Assembly (NCBI RefSeq): GCF_001941445.1
Contig: NZ_CP009245.1
Location: 1,511,992-1,575,991, forward strand
Direction: 5' to 3'
DNA length: 64,000 nucleotides
Origin: Corynebacterium aquilae DSM 44791
GTDB taxonomy: Bacteria; Actinomycetota; Actinomycetes; Mycobacteriales; Mycobacteriaceae
Below the pieces are notes generated by a model. It did no database searches and was not told the origin of the DNA. It saw only the letters and a list, made by a program, of their open reading frames with translations. Each line of letters begins with the position of its first letter. The first letter of the stretch is position 1. Both the position numbers and the translations under genes were made by a program. Of this stretch, positions 49,273-61,621 are shown piece by piece.

Positions 49273-52023
49273 CTATCCGCTGTTGCGTAGCGCCGTCGCC
49301 AAACCGTTCATGGTGAGTCGAATACCGGTGGACACAATCTCCCGTTCGTCTCCGGCGCGGTAGCGGCGCAGCAATTCCAGCTGGATGACGTTCAGGGGCA
49401 ACAGGTAGGGGTAGCGAGTTCGCACGCTACGCGCCAGCATCGGGTTGTCCTCCAGGAGACTTTCGGCGCCAGTAACGGCGAAGAACATGTCCTTGGTCAG
49501 CTCGTATTCTTCCGCGATTTTGCCGAAGATTCGTTCACGGGTGTCCACGTCGGCAACCAGGGTGCTGTACAGCCCAGAGACGTTCATGTCTGCTTTGCTC
49601 ATCACCTGGGCCATGTTCGACATCACGGAGCTGAAAAATGGCCAGGTGCGGTTGAGTGTTTGCAGCTCTTCCAGGCGGGTGGCGTCGTCGCCGACCCACT
49701 GTTTGATGGCGGTGCCGACACCGAACCAGCCGGGCAGCATGGCGCGAGATTGCGACCACGACAGCACCCAGGGGATGGCGCGCAGATCGGAGATGCTGTT
49801 GGTCTGCTTGCGCGACGCCGGCCGGGAGCCGATGTTCAGTGATCCGATCTCTTGCAGCGGCGTTGAAGTCGTGAAGTACTCGATGAAACCAGGGTCTTCA
49901 TGCATGAGGTTGCTGTAGACCTGGCGCGATGCTTCGGCGATCTCCGCGACGATGCGGTAGGCCCGCTCAGGGTCGGTGAGATCGTTGACCGACAGCAGTG
50001 ATGCTTCCAGGGTGGCGGCAACGAGCGCTTCGAGGTTTTTGCGCGCAGAAAGAGGGTCGCCGTATTTGGCGGAGATGATTTCACCTTGTTCGGTGACGCG
50101 CACTGCGCCCCGCACAGCCCCTTCCGGTTGGGCGAGGATGGCGTCGTAGGTGGGCCCGCCACCTCGGCCGACGGTGCCGCCACGGCCGTGGAAGAAACGC
50201 AGCCGCACATCGTTATCCCGGCAGGCTGCGACGATGGCCAGTTCCGCGTCGTAGAGCGCCCAGTTGGCGGCCAGGTATCCGCCGTCCTTGTTGGAGTCGG
50301 AGTATCCCAACATCACCTCTTGCAGGTTGTTGCGCTGCTCCAGGTAGTCGCGGTAAACCTCAACGGACCAGAGCGCGCGCAAAATATCTGCGCCGGCGGC
50401 AAGGTCGTCGATGGTTTCAAATAGGGGGATGATGTCGATGTCGCCGCGCAGGCGGGTGCCGTCGACGCTGATCATGCCGAATTCTTTGGCCAGCACCATC
50501 GGCTCGAGAATGTCGGACACGGAGGTGGCCATCGAGATGATGACGTGTGGGATCATGCGGGGCCCGAAGGTGTTAACGAGCTGGCTGGCGGTGCGGAAGA
50601 TTCCGAGTTCGCGCTCCACGGCCTCGCTGAACGGGGCGTGTATCCGCGGGATAAGCGGGCGGGGGCTGAGCAGCTCCCTGCTCAACAGTGCGATCTTGTC
50701 CTCCTCCCCTAGTGCTGCATAGTTTTGGCAGACCCCGGCTGTGGCGAATACTTCACCCAGGGTTTGTTCAAAGGAGTCGGAGTTTTGGCGCAGATCCATC
50801 GAGTACAGGTGGAAGCCGAAACTGTCGACTGCGGAACGGATTCGGGCGAGTCGGTCGTCTGCAATCAGCCCGTCGTGGTTGTGTCGCAGGGAGTGGTCGA
50901 TGATGGCGAGGTCGTTGGCGAATTCTTCCGCGCTGTTGTAGGGCTCGTGGACGCGGTACCAGGTGCCTTCGACGGCGGTGTCGCCGAGCGCTTGGGCTTT
51001 GGTGGCGTTCATTCTGCCCCGCAGGCCATGCACTGCCCGCCGGTAGGGCTCGTCGACTCGGCTGGGAACGTCGTCGTGTCCTTTGGTGGCCAAGGCGACC
51101 AGTTCGACTGTGGGGTTGGTTAGCCGGTCCGAGAGGCTGAGTTCGTGTTCTAGGGCGTGGAGTTGCTCGATGTAGAAGGTGAGGACGGTGTCTGCCGCGC
51201 GGGTGGTGGCGTAGGTGAGGGTGTCGGCGGTGACGTAGGGGTTGCCGTCGTGGTCGCCACCGATCCAGCTTCCAGGCTGGATCATGGGGGTGCGCGGGAT
51301 GTCTTTGCCGTAAAGTTTTTCCAGCATGACGGCGACGTCATGGTTGATCGCGGGGATTTGTTCGAGCAGGCTAAGCGTGTAGTAGCGCAGCCCGACGTCG
51401 ACTTCGTCTTCGATACGGGGCCGGGCGACACGGATCAGTGCTGTTTGGAGCAGCATGGAGATTCGCCGGCGCATGTCTTTTTCGATGTCGGCGAGGTGTT
51501 TGTCGGTGCGGGCGCCGTGCGGTTTGGCCAGGATTTCGTGGCGTTTGGCCAATAGTTCCAGGATGTGGGCTTGGGCGTCGAAGACGGTACGGCGCCGCGT
51601 TTCGGTGGGGTGTGCGGTGAGCACTGGGGCGACTTCTGCGTGGCGCATGATGTCGGCGACGTGGTGGGCGGGCACCTCGGATTGGGCAAGTTTTGTGGCG
51701 GTGGCTTCCAAGGAGGAGTTGGGGGCCGGCTGCCCTTCGTCGAGGGCCCGTTGGGCTGCTTCGTAGTCGTGGAGGTCTTCGACGACGTTAACTAGGAGCG
51801 CGAAGTGGGAGAAGGCACGAACCACGGGCAGCATGGCTTGGGGTTCGAGGTTGTTGAATAGTTGTTGCAGCTCGGAGATGTCGGCGTCACCGCGGGCGAT
51901 GGCGAAGCTGGTGCGGCGGGCGGTTTCGACGAGGTTGAAGGTGTCGTCGCCTTCTTGTTCACGGATGGTGTCGCCGAGGATGCGGCCCAGGAGTCGAATG
52001 TCTTCGCGGAATAGGTCGTGCAT
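49273..52023 (-). CDS. ppc: Phosphoenolpyruvate carboxylase
   Basis: Makes oxaloacetate from PEP and bicarbonate, the main anaplerotic step and a feed for aspartate-family amino acids. The 916-residue product has full length and the catalytic motifs VLTAHPTETRRRT near residue 136, GYSDSNKDGGY and FHGRGGTVGRGGGPT in the middle. It ends MNGLATALRNSG, with the conserved C-terminal Asn-x-Gly type end. ATG 52023 has GGAAAG upstream. A 7-bp hairpin (49220-49250) without T run follows it; secG is 228 bases downstream. Confidence 0.97.
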   Translation of the reverse strand: MHDLFREDIRLLGRILGDTIREQEGDDTFNLVETARRTSFAIARGDADISELQQLFNNLEPQAMLPVVRAFSHFALLVNVVEDLHDYEAAQRALDEGQPAPNSSLEATATKLAQSEVPAHHVADIMRHAEVAPVLTAHPTETRRRTVFDAQAHILELLAKRHEILAKPHGARTDKHLADIEKDMRRRISMLLQTALIRVARPRIEDEVDVGLRYYTLSLLEQIPAINHDVAVMLEKLYGKDIPRTPMIQPGSWIGGDHDGNPYVTADTLTYATTRAADTVLTFYIEQLHALEHELSLSDRLTNPTVELVALATKGHDDVPSRVDEPYRRAVHGLRGRMNATKAQALGDTAVEGTWYRVHEPYNSAEEFANDLAIIDHSLRHNHDGLIADDRLARIRSAVDSFGFHLYSMDLRQNSDSFEQTLGEVFATAGVCQNYAALGEEDKIALLSRELLSPRPLIPRIHAPFSEAVERELGIFRTASQLVNTFGPRMIPHVIISMATSVSDILEPMVLAKEFGMISVDGTRLRGDIDIIPLFETIDDLAAGADILRALWSVEVYRDYLEQRNNLQEVMLGYSDSNKDGGYLAANWALYDAELAIVAACRDNDVRLRFFHGRGGTVGRGGGPTYDAILAQPEGAVRGAVRVTEQGEIISAKYGDPLSARKNLEALVAATLEASLLSVNDLTDPERAYRIVAEIAEASRQVYSNLMHEDPGFIEYFTTSTPLQEIGSLNIGSRPASRKQTNSISDLRAIPWVLSWSQSRAMLPGWFGVGTAIKQWVGDDATRLEELQTLNRTWPFFSSVMSNMAQVMSKADMNVSGLYSTLVADVDTRERIFGKIAEEYELTKDMFFAVTGAESLLEDNPMLARSVRTRYPYLLPLNVIQLELLRRYRAGDEREIVSTGIRLTMNGLATALRNSG

Positions 52024-52185
52024 GGTTTTCGAACTTTCCAGGGGGTTGGGGTGGGTGGCCGAGAATGGTTCAAGCCGCCCGTTGCTGGCCTGTGGGTGTT
52101 CCCGCTCCCGGGCGGGAGTGGTCCATGGTTGACGCAGCGTGGGGCGGCTTGACGCTTTTCAGCCTAGGTGGCTGTGGTGGGTTTG

Positions 52186-52965
52186 TTAGATCGCGGTGGC
52201 AGCGTTGGCTGCCAGCTTGGCGAATGCTTCGCCGTCGAGGGATGCGCCACCGACGAGGCCACCGTCGACGTCGGGCTGGCCTACGATTTCGGCGACGGAG
52301 TCGGCCTTGACGGAGCCACCGTAGAGGATGCGCATGCCGGCGGCGACGTCGTCGTTAGCGAGTTCGGCGATGGTTTCGCGGATGGCTTTGCAGACCTCTT
52401 GTGCATCGGCGGCGGAGGCAACTTTGCCGGTGCCGATGGCCCATACGGGCTCGTAGGCGATGACGGTCTTGGCCAGGTCCTCGGCGTTCAGGCCGGCAAG
52501 CGAGGCTTTGGTTTGGGTGACCACGTAGTCGACGTGGGTGCCGGCTTCGCGAATGTCGAGGGGTTCGCCGACGCAGACGATGGGGCTGATGCCGTTGTCG
52601 AGGGCGGCGCGGGCTTTGGCGGCGACGAGTTCGTCGGTTTCGTGGTGGTATTCGCGACGCTCGGAGTGTCCGACGACAACCCAGGTGCAGCCGAGCTTGT
52701 TGAGCATTTCGCCGGAGATTTCGCCGGTGTATGCGCCGGAGGCGTGCTGGGAGAGGTCCTGTGCGCCGTAGGTGATCTGCAGGGAGTCTGCTTCGATGAG
52801 GGTTTGGACGCTGCGCAGGTCGGTAAACGGTACGGTGACGGCGACGTCGACCTTTTCGTAGTATTCCTTGGGCAGTGCGAAGGCGAGTTTTTGGACGGTG
52901 TGGACGGCCTCAAGGTGGTTGAGGTTCATTTTCCAGTTGCCGGCGATCAGCGGTTTACGTGCCAT
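52186..52965 (-). CDS. tpiA: Triosephosphate isomerase
   Basis: Interconverts dihydroxyacetone phosphate and glyceraldehyde 3-phosphate. The 259-residue protein has catalytic residues in [12 protein letters not shown] (Lys), VVVGHSERR (His) and [12 protein letters not shown] (Glu), and the phosphate loop ILYGGSVK. It lies 103 bases after pgk in the gap-pgk-tpi-ppc series. Confidence 0.97.
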   Translation of the reverse strand: MARKPLIAGNWKMNLNHLEAVHTVQKLAFALPKEYYEKVDVAVTVPFTDLRSVQTLIEADSLQITYGAQDLSQHASGAYTGEISGEMLNKLGCTWVVVGHSERREYHHETDELVAAKARAALDNGISPIVCVGEPLDIREAGTHVDYVVTQTKASLAGLNAEDLAKTVIAYEPVWAIGTGKVASAADAQEVCKAIRETIAELANDDVAAGMRILYGGSVKADSVAEIVGQPDVDGGLVGGASLDGEAFAKLAANAATAI

Positions 52966-53068
52966 AGGTGGTCACTTGTCCTTGTGTTGGGGGTTGGGGT
53001 GTGGGTTTGGTGGGCGGGCCCCGATGCCCGTTGGTGGGTGTGGGGCCCGCGTGGTGTGGGTGGGGTGC

Positions 53069-54283
53069 TTACTCGGAGAGCACTGCCACGCCGGGCAGGG
53101 TTTTACCTTCGAGGAATTCCAGGGAGGCGCCGCCGCCGGTGGAGATGTGGCTGAAGCCCTCTTCGTTGAGGCCGAGGGTGCGCACGGAGGCGGCGGAGTC
53201 GCCGCCGCCGACGACGCTGAAGCAGCCGTTGGCGGTGGCTTCGATGATGGCTTGGGCGACGCCGCGGGTGCCGTCAGCGAAGGCCGGGAATTCGAAGACG
53301 CCCATGGGGCCGTTCCAGAACACGGTCTTGGCGTCGTGGAGGATTGCGGCAAACTTCTTGACGGTTTCGGGTCCGACGTCCAGGGACATCCAGCCGGCGG
53401 GGATGCCGTCGAGGTCGACGATCTTCTTTTCTGCGTCCTTGTCGAACTTTTCGGCGGCGACCAGGTCGACGGGCAGCTGGATCTTGTCACCGTAGGTGTC
53501 GAGCAGCTTCTTGCAGGTGTCGATCATTTCTTCCTGCAGGAGGGATTCTTGGACGTTGTGGCCCTGGGCGGCCAGGAAGGTGTAGCACATGCCGCCACCG
53601 ATGATGAGGGTGTCGGTTTTGGGGGCGAGTGCTTCGATGACGCCGAGCTTGTCGGAGACTTTGGAGCCACCGAGGACGACGACGTAGGGCTTGGCCGGTT
53701 CGTCGGCGACCTTGTGCAGGACGGTGATTTCTTTTTCAACCAGTCCGCCGGCGTAGTGCGGCAGGCGCTTGGCAACATCGTAGACGGATGCTTGGGCGCG
53801 GTGGACGACGCCGAAGCCGTCGGAGACGAAGGCGCCACCTTCGTCGGTCAGGGCGACGAGCTGGTCGGCGAAGGCGCCGCGCTCTGCTTCGTCCTTGGAG
53901 GTCTCCCGGGGGTCGAAGCGGACGTTTTCGAGCAGCAGGATGTCGCCGTCGTTGAGACCGTTGGCGCGCTCGTGGGCGTCTTCGCCGACGACGTCGCTGG
54001 CCAGGGCAACGTACTGGCCGAGAGCTTCGGACAGTGCTTCGGCGACCGGGGCGAGGGAGAATTTCTCGTTGACTTCACCCTTGGGGCGGCCGAGGTGGGC
54101 CATGACGATGACTTTGGCGCCGGCCTCGGACAGGGCCTTGAGGGTGGGCAGGGATGCGTTGATACGACCAGCGTCGGTGATTTCGCGGTTGTCGTTCAGC
54201 GGCACGTTAAAGTCGCTGCGAACCAGCACGTAGCGCCCTTCGACACCGTCGTTGATCAGATCTTGCACGTTTTTCACAGCCAT
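53069..54283 (-). CDS. pgk: Phosphoglycerate kinase
   Basis: Forms ATP from 1,3-bisphosphoglycerate. The 404-residue product has family length and motifs: [11 protein letters not shown] near residue 20, [25 protein letters not shown], and [17 protein letters not shown] 54283 has GAGGAG upstream. It is separated from gap by 381 bases that contain two strong hairpins. Confidence 0.97.
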   Translation of the reverse strand: MAVKNVQDLINDGVEGRYVLVRSDFNVPLNDNREITDAGRINASLPTLKALSEAGAKVIVMAHLGRPKGEVNEKFSLAPVAEALSEALGQYVALASDVVGEDAHERANGLNDGDILLLENVRFDPRETSKDEAERGAFADQLVALTDEGGAFVSDGFGVVHRAQASVYDVAKRLPHYAGGLVEKEITVLHKVADEPAKPYVVVLGGSKVSDKLGVIEALAPKTDTLIIGGGMCYTFLAAQGHNVQESLLQEEMIDTCKKLLDTYGDKIQLPVDLVAAEKFDKDAEKKIVDLDGIPAGWMSLDVGPETVKKFAAILHDAKTVFWNGPMGVFEFPAFADGTRGVAQAIIEATANGCFSVVGGGDSAASVRTLGLNEEGFSHISTGGGASLEFLEGKTLPGVAVLSE

Positions 54284-54470
54284 GAACTCTCCTCAAGGAT
54301 GGCTTCCGCCCCTGTTGGGGCGAAAAAAGTTTTGTTTTTTGGGGTGTTGCTGGGGTTTTCCCGACCGACGACAATCTGCGCTGTGCGCGGTGTGCGCGCG
54401 GTGCTTTGTGGCGCGCCCCGGTGTGGGTTGGGGTGACCCCATGCCGTATTCGATTATCCCAGATATGGCT

Positions 54471-54511
54471 ACGGCCCGGGGTCGGTGTGCCGGAGCACAC
54501 CCCCGGGCCGT
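54471..54511. other. Very stable hairpin between gap and pgk, without T run
   Basis: ACGGCCCGGGG and CCCCGGGCCGT plus inner GTGTGC/GCACAC form 17 base pairs with a tiny loop. No T run follows on either strand, so it resembles an RNA stabiliser or processing element more than a simple terminator. Confidence 0.7.
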
Positions 54512-54620
54512 TAGCGGTGGGTGACGCCGCGCGCGGTGGACGCTGCGGAATCAACGGGTGAATAGTTCCTGCGGGCTGCGGGCACCGCTGTTTAGCGGTG
54601 AGGGCAGGCCCGGGAAGGGT

Positions 54621-54649
54621 CACCCAACGCGCTACCAGCGCGTTGGGTG
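54621..54649. other. 12-bp-arm inverted repeat just after gap
   Basis: CACCCAACGCGC-TACCA-GCGCGTTGGGTG is perfect and starts 16 bases after the gap stop. With no T run it may protect the 3' end of gap mRNA, which is usually very abundant. Confidence 0.7.
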
Positions 54650-54664
54650 GAGGGTGCGCGCGAG

Positions 54665-56270
<1,606 letters not shown>

Positions 56271-57260
56271 CTACTCGTTATCCGCATCCTCCTCCAGCGC
56301 CCGCACCGCGGCCTGCGTATCCGGGATCCCCAAATCCTTCGCCCGCTTATCCGCCATGGAAAACAGGCGGCGAATACGGCCCGCGATCGCATCCTTAGTC
56401 AACGGTGGATCAGCCAAATGGCCCAACTCCTCCAACGAGGCTTGGCGATGCTCCACACGCAACGCACCCGCCTCCGCCAGGTGCGCCGGCACATCCTCAG
56501 CCAAAATCTCCAACGCCCGCTGCGCACGCGCCGCCGAATGCTCCGCAGCCCGCGCCGAACGCCGCGTATTGGCATCATCAAAATTCGCCAAACGATTATT
56601 CGGCGCACTCGCCTGCCGGGTGAGACGATGATCCTCCCACATAATCCGGGAAGAATGCGCACCCAAGCGGGTCAACAACGCAGCCACACTATCCGCATCC
56701 CGCACTACAACCCGATCCGCACCCCGGGTCTCCTTCGCCTTGCACGCCACATTCAACCGGCGCCCAAAACCCACAAAAGCCATCGCCACCTCAGCACAGG
56801 GGCACACCACCTCCAGCGCCGAAGAACGACCCGGATCAGTAATCGACCCCCGCGCCAACAACGCGCCCCGCCAAGCGGCCTCAGCATCACTAATCGTGCC
56901 GGTCACCACCGCCGGCGGCATCCCCTTGACCAAAAAACCACTGCGGGTCACAAGGCCCAACTCCCGCACAATCGTCGGCACCTTATCGTGCACATGCAAC
57001 TCAAAACGCGCAGGCTTACGCCCCGTCCCTGGAATATCCTTCATCGTGGTGTTGCGCACCCCGAACTCCTGCACAAACAACTGCTGCACATATTCAGCGA
57101 TCGCGCGCGTCGGAAAATCCACACTCAACACCTGCTGTGGCACCTCAGCAGGAGTCATCGACGCCACCCGCACGATGGCAGCCAATTCCGACCGCACGCA
57201 CTCCTGCGAGTGAGATGCGAGAGCCAGCAGCTCATCTTTCAAAGCGTAGGTGATATCCAC
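56271..57260 (-). CDS. whiA: DNA-binding protein WhiA
   Basis: The 329-residue protein has the N-terminal LAGLIDADG-homing-endonuclease-like fold and the C-terminal helix-turn-helix typical of WhiA (LADPPLTKDAIAGRIRRLF near residue 285). WhiA regulates cell division genes in actinobacteria. GTG 57260 is chosen; an in-frame TTG at 57266 is equally near the AGGAA site. It is downstream of yvcK in the conserved rapZ-yvcK-whiA order. Confidence 0.95.
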   Translation of the reverse strand: MDITYALKDELLALASHSQECVRSELAAIVRVASMTPAEVPQQVLSVDFPTRAIAEYVQQLFVQEFGVRNTTMKDIPGTGRKPARFELHVHDKVPTIVRELGLVTRSGFLVKGMPPAVVTGTISDAEAAWRGALLARGSITDPGRSSALEVVCPCAEVAMAFVGFGRRLNVACKAKETRGADRVVVRDADSVAALLTRLGAHSSRIMWEDHRLTRQASAPNNRLANFDDANTRRSARAAEHSAARAQRALEILAEDVPAHLAEAGALRVEHRQASLEELGHLADPPLTKDAIAGRIRRLFSMADKRAKDLGIPDTQAAVRALEEDADNE

Positions 57261-57374
57261 AACCAAAAATTTCCTGTTGAATCCAACAAACCGACAAGGC
57301 ACGTCGCCAAAACAACGTCCGTTCATCATGCCAGAAACCGCACAAAGCCTGCGGCCCCAGGCCACCAACTACCC

Positions 57375-58358
57375 CTAGCGGGCACACTCCGCAGCCAACG
57401 CACGCGCCAGCTTCACCGGATCATGCCGACCGGTCAACGCGCCCGACGCATCCATCTCAGCCACATCGTGCATACACACCGACGCACCCACCCCCGCCGC
57501 CGCGCGCGCCAAATGCGTGCGCTCCGACGTGGAGGGAATCGCATTCGAATCGACCACAATCCGATCCACCCTCAAGGCCGGCGCATGCTGCGCCAACATG
57601 TGAATGTGGCGTTCGGCCGAAAAACCAGCGGTCTCCCCAGGCTCCGACATCAAATTCAGCACCACCACCTTCAACGCCTGAGAACGAGCAATAGCCTGCA
57701 CCACATCATCGACCAACACGTGCGGAATCACCGAAGTAAACCACGAGCCGGGGCCCAAGGTCACCATGTCGGCACGCATAATCGCATCCACGGCATCCGG
57801 GCAAGCCCGCGGCGAATCCGGAATCAACCGCACCCTCCGCACCCGACCCGGCGTCGACGCCACCGACACCTGGCCGCGCACCGGACGCATAATCCGCGGA
57901 TCATCATCCAGCCCAGACACATCGGCTTCAATATCCAACGGCTGATCCACCACCGGAACCACCCGCCCGCGACAACGCGCCAACTCGGCCACCCGATCCA
58001 ACGCAGCCACCCGGGAACCCAACACGTCAGTCAAACCGGCAATCAACAAATTCCCCACCGCGTGCCCCGCCAACGCACCATGGCCACCAAATCGGTGCTG
58101 CAACACCTCCTCCCACAAGCGACCATCCGGCGAATCAGCACTCAGCGCCGCAATAGCCATCCGCAAATCACCCGGCGGAATCTGCCCCAACTCCCGCCGA
58201 ATCCGGCCCGAAGAACCGCCATCATCCGCCACGGTCACCACCGCAGTGATATCCGGCAAATCCAAATACCGCGCCGCCCGCAACGTCTGAAACAACCCAT
58301 GGCCACCACCCAACGCCGCCAAAGACTGCAACCGACAATCAGAACCGTTGTCTACCAT
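57375..58358 (-). CDS. yvcK: YvcK-family (CofD-like) uridine diphosphate sugar-binding protein
   Basis: The 327-residue protein has the GGGHG nucleotide motif (SLAALGGGHGLFQTLRAA), VADDGGSSGRIRRELG, and GLTDVLGSRVAAL. YvcK proteins affect cell wall and carbon use; in mycobacteria the homolog is CuvA. It overlaps in operon with rapZ upstream. ATG 58358 with AAAGG 8 nt upstream is preferred over GTG 58382, which overlaps the rapZ stop. Confidence 0.93.
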   Translation of the reverse strand: MVDNGSDCRLQSLAALGGGHGLFQTLRAARYLDLPDITAVVTVADDGGSSGRIRRELGQIPPGDLRMAIAALSADSPDGRLWEEVLQHRFGGHGALAGHAVGNLLIAGLTDVLGSRVAALDRVAELARCRGRVVPVVDQPLDIEADVSGLDDDPRIMRPVRGQVSVASTPGRVRRVRLIPDSPRACPDAVDAIMRADMVTLGPGSWFTSVIPHVLVDDVVQAIARSQALKVVVLNLMSEPGETAGFSAERHIHMLAQHAPALRVDRIVVDSNAIPSTSERTHLARAAAGVGASVCMHDVAEMDASGALTGRHDPVKLARALAAECAR

Positions 58359-58381
58359 GTCCAAACCTTTCCGCGCTGCCA

Positions 58382-59287
58382 CTAATCCCGATTGATGTCG
58401 CGGTGAATCACCGACACATCCAAACCGTCCTGGCTGGACAAACGCTTCGCCAAAGCCTCAGCCACAGCCACAGAACGGTGATGGCCACCAGTACAACCCA
58501 CCCCCACCGTCACGAAATTCTTCCCCTCCCGCGCATAACCCGGCATCATATTCGTCAACATCGTCACAAAAGAATCCAAAAAGTTCTGCGCCTCAGGGCG
58601 ACTCAACACATACTCGGCCACCGGCGCATCAACACCGCGGCCACCACGCAACTCAGGCACCCAATAAGGATTCGGCAAAAAACGCATATCCACCACAATG
58701 TCCGCATCCTGCGGAGCACCGTGCTTAAAGCCGAAGGACTGCACCGTCACATGCTGACGCTGCGAAGCCAACGTCGCAAACGAGGACTCCAACGTGCGCC
58801 GCAAGTCATGAATGGACAACTCCGAAGTATCCACCACGATGTCCGCCGACTCCTTCAACTGCGACAGCGACACCCGCTCCTTAGAAATCCCCGACAACAA
58901 ACTGCCGTCCCCCTGCAGCGGATGTGTCCTACGCACCGTGTCGAAACGACGCACCAACACATCATCCCGGGCCTCCATAAACACCACCGTCGGATTACAT
59001 CCCGAAGACCGCAACGTCTCCAACGCCTCCGCCAGAGAACCCAACACCTCCTGCGAACGCACATCAGAAACGAACGCCAACTTTTCAATCGGCTCCCCAT
59101 CAGGGCCGGTGAGATGATCCACCGTCTGCAAAAAATGCACAATCAAATTCGGTGGCAAATTCTGCGTCACAAACCACCCCATGTCCTCCAACACCCGGGC
59201 TGCCGTGGACAGACCCGCGCCAGACATACCAGTGATGATGACAGGTTCCTGATCAATAGCGTGATTGCACGCAGCCTTGGTGTTCAT
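58382..59287 (-). CDS. rapZ: RapZ-family nucleotide-binding protein
   Basis: A 301-residue YvcJ/RapZ protein. Its P-loop reads [11 protein letters not shown] near residues 20-30: the usual lysine is replaced by Leu26, so classic GTP/ATP binding may be altered. The C-terminal domain has the conserved [23 protein letters not shown] 59287 is 7 nt after a minus-strand -10-like TAGACT (59300-59295), suggesting a leaderless mRNA; GTG 59293 is less likely. It begins the rapZ-yvcK-whiA unit. Confidence 0.93.
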   Translation of the reverse strand: MNTKAACNHAIDQEPVIITGMSGAGLSTAARVLEDMGWFVTQNLPPNLIVHFLQTVDHLTGPDGEPIEKLAFVSDVRSQEVLGSLAEALETLRSSGCNPTVVFMEARDDVLVRRFDTVRRTHPLQGDGSLLSGISKERVSLSQLKESADIVVDTSELSIHDLRRTLESSFATLASQRQHVTVQSFGFKHGAPQDADIVVDMRFLPNPYWVPELRGGRGVDAPVAEYVLSRPEAQNFLDSFVTMLTNMMPGYAREGKNFVTVGVGCTGGHHRSVAVAEALAKRLSSQDGLDVSVIHRDINRD

Positions 59288-59372
59288 GCGCACCAGTCTA
59301 GCTATTCTGGCGCCCCAAGCTCAGCACAATGGGGCCACCAATCACAGCAACCCACCAACCCACACACCCCCA

Positions 59373-61547
59373 CTAGCCCGAAGACGGGTGCAACGCCCGA
59401 AAGACCTCCTCCGCCAACCGCGGACCAAAACCCTTGACCTGGGCAATATCCTCCACACTGGCTTTTTTCAGCTGCGCAACCGAACCAAAATGCTTTACCA
59501 ACTCGGTACGACGCACCGCCCCCAAGCCCTTAATTCCGTCTAGCTGACTCGACCGCATCCGCTTCGACCGCTGCTGACGGTGGAAAGTGATCGCGAAACG
59601 GTGCGCCTCATCACGAATATGCTGCAACAAAAACAGGCCCTGGGAATTACGCGGCAAAATCACCGGATCTTCCTCCCCCGGCAACCACACCTCCTCCAAG
59701 CGCTTCGCCAAACCAATCAACATCACATCACCCACCCCCAATTCATCAAAAACCTCCGCGGCCGCATTGACCTGCGGCAAGCCACCATCGACGATGAACA
59801 ACTGCGGCGGATACGCAAACGCCTTACCCGTCACAGACTGCTCCTCCACCTGCACCTTTTCATCGGCAAAACGCGAGCCATCAAACTCTGATTCCTCCGG
59901 CACCTCGGTCGCACCCTTACGATGCCGCAAAAACCTCCGCCTGGTGACCTCGCGAATGCTGCCCACATCATCCGAACGTCCATCCCCCGCGGCCTGGGAA
60001 ATCTTGTACCGGCGGTAGTCGGACTTCTTCGGCAAGCCATCCTCAAACACCACCAAGGAGGCCACCACATCAGTGCCCTGGATATGGGAAATATCGGTGC
60101 ACTCAATGCGCAGCGGGGCCTGATCCATCCCCAACGCCTCCTGGATCTCATGCAGCGCCGCACTGCGGGCGGTCAAATCCCCCACCCGCTTCAGCTTATG
60201 CTGCTTCAAAGCCTCCAATGCGTTACGCGCCACCGTGTCCATGAGCGCCTTTTTATCGCCCCGCTGCGGCACCCTCACCGACACCTGAGAACCACGCAGA
60301 TCCGACAGATAACCCGTCATCATCTCGACGTCCGCCGGCAATACCTGCACCAAAACCTCACGAGGGATCGGACTTTCCTCCACCGCCTCATGGGACTGCT
60401 GATCCACCCCACGACGCGCAACAGGGCCATCCCCGGTATCTGTGCTCGCCCCGGAGGCCTGAAGCTCCAGTTTCTGATCCAGTTCGCGTTCCTCCCGCGC
60501 CCGGGTGACAGAATCACCATAAAACTGGGCCAAAAAATCCTGCAACAATTGCGCCACCGCAGGATCAGCGCCCGAAATATCGCCCACACCGCGCACCGCG
60601 GCCGGCAGTTCTTGTTCCTGGCTATCGCCGCTGGGGGCAGGTTGTGAGCCACCGGGGATTGCCGTCACGTCCGGCTTTTCGACCACCCAGCCGCGCTGAC
60701 CGCGAATACGCCCGGCCCGCACGTGAAAAATCTGTACCGAAGCCTCAAGCTCATCGACCGCAACAGCGATCACATCAGCATCAGTACCGTCGCCCAACAC
60801 CACGGCCTGCTGCTCCATCGCCCGTTTCACCGCGCCCACGTCATCACGCAAGCGCGCAGCTTTTTCAAAGTCCAACTCCTCAGCCGCCGCATGCATCTCC
60901 TTTTCCAAGGAACGCACCACCCGGTCAGTATTGCCTGCCATGAAAGAGACAAACCCACCAACGATTTCGGCGTACTCGGCAGCACTCACCCGCCCCACAC
61001 ACGGGGCCGCACACTTATCGATATAGCCCAACAAACAGGGGCGCTCCAGGCGTTCATGCCGCCGATACACTCCCGGGGCACAGGTACGCACCGGAAAGAC
61101 CCGCAACAACAAATCGAGCGTCTCGCGAATCGCCCACGCATGAGAATAGGGGCCAAAATAGCGCACGCCTTTACGACGCGGACCGCGATACACGAAAGCG
61201 CGCGGCACCTTCTCCCCCGTTGAGACCGCCAGGAGCGGATAAGTTTTATCGTCGCGATACTTGACGTTAAACCGCGGGTCGAAGCGCTTGATCCAGGTGT
61301 ATTCCAGCTGCAGTGCCTCCACCTCGGAGGCCACCACGGTCCATTCCACCGAACACGCCGTCGTCACCATGGTGCGGGTGCGCGGATGCAGTTGTGAAAG
61401 GTCTTGAAAATAGTTCGACAGTCGGGCAGCCAAGTTCTTGGCCTTTCCGACATAAATCACCCGCCCAGAATCGTCACGGAATTTATACACCCCCGGTTCC
61501 GACGGAATCGTGCCCGGCGCCGGTCGGTACGTAGTCGGATCAGCCAC
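59373..61547 (-). CDS. uvrC: Excinuclease ABC subunit C
   Basis: Nucleotide excision repair nuclease. The 724-residue protein has the GIY-YIG N-terminal nuclease ([20 protein letters not shown]), the UVR helix ([20 protein letters not shown]), and the RNase H-like C-terminal nuclease. It ends in a helix-hairpin-helix region ([31 protein letters not shown]). Low-complexity inserts near 296-330 and 360-395 make it longer than the roughly 600 residues of E. coli UvrC. GTG 61547 has GAGAGG 8 nt upstream. The PH-domain gene terminator lies just upstream. Confidence 0.96.
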   Translation of the reverse strand: MADPTTYRPAPGTIPSEPGVYKFRDDSGRVIYVGKAKNLAARLSNYFQDLSQLHPRTRTMVTTACSVEWTVVASEVEALQLEYTWIKRFDPRFNVKYRDDKTYPLLAVSTGEKVPRAFVYRGPRRKGVRYFGPYSHAWAIRETLDLLLRVFPVRTCAPGVYRRHERLERPCLLGYIDKCAAPCVGRVSAAEYAEIVGGFVSFMAGNTDRVVRSLEKEMHAAAEELDFEKAARLRDDVGAVKRAMEQQAVVLGDGTDADVIAVAVDELEASVQIFHVRAGRIRGQRGWVVEKPDVTAIPGGSQPAPSGDSQEQELPAAVRGVGDISGADPAVAQLLQDFLAQFYGDSVTRAREERELDQKLELQASGASTDTGDGPVARRGVDQQSHEAVEESPIPREVLVQVLPADVEMMTGYLSDLRGSQVSVRVPQRGDKKALMDTVARNALEALKQHKLKRVGDLTARSAALHEIQEALGMDQAPLRIECTDISHIQGTDVVASLVVFEDGLPKKSDYRRYKISQAAGDGRSDDVGSIREVTRRRFLRHRKGATEVPEESEFDGSRFADEKVQVEEQSVTGKAFAYPPQLFIVDGGLPQVNAAAEVFDELGVGDVMLIGLAKRLEEVWLPGEEDPVILPRNSQGLFLLQHIRDEAHRFAITFHRQQRSKRMRSSQLDGIKGLGAVRRTELVKHFGSVAQLKKASVEDIAQVKGFGPRLAEEVFRALHPSSG

Positions 61548-61568
61548 AACGACAACCTCTCTCACATA

Positions 61569-61602
61569 CAAAACCCCATGGTTTTCGACTCAAACCACGG
61601 GG
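61569..61602 (-). terminator. Terminator of the PH-domain protein gene
   Basis: On the minus strand CCCCGTGGTTT and AAACCATGGGG pair (one G-U), followed by TTTTGT. It lies about 20 bases after the stop at 61622 and 22 bases before the uvrC start. Confidence 0.85.
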
Positions 61603-61621
61603 TAAACAACAGCTTTAGAGA

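Larger units (their letters stand above)
54284..54664. other. gap-pgk intergenic region
   Basis: No gene. Contains two strong hairpins (54471-54511 and 54621-54649). A possible pgk promoter may lie downstream of them, where a TAT-rich stretch (cgattatcccagatatgg) is found, but no -35/-10 pair is clear. Confidence 0.5.
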
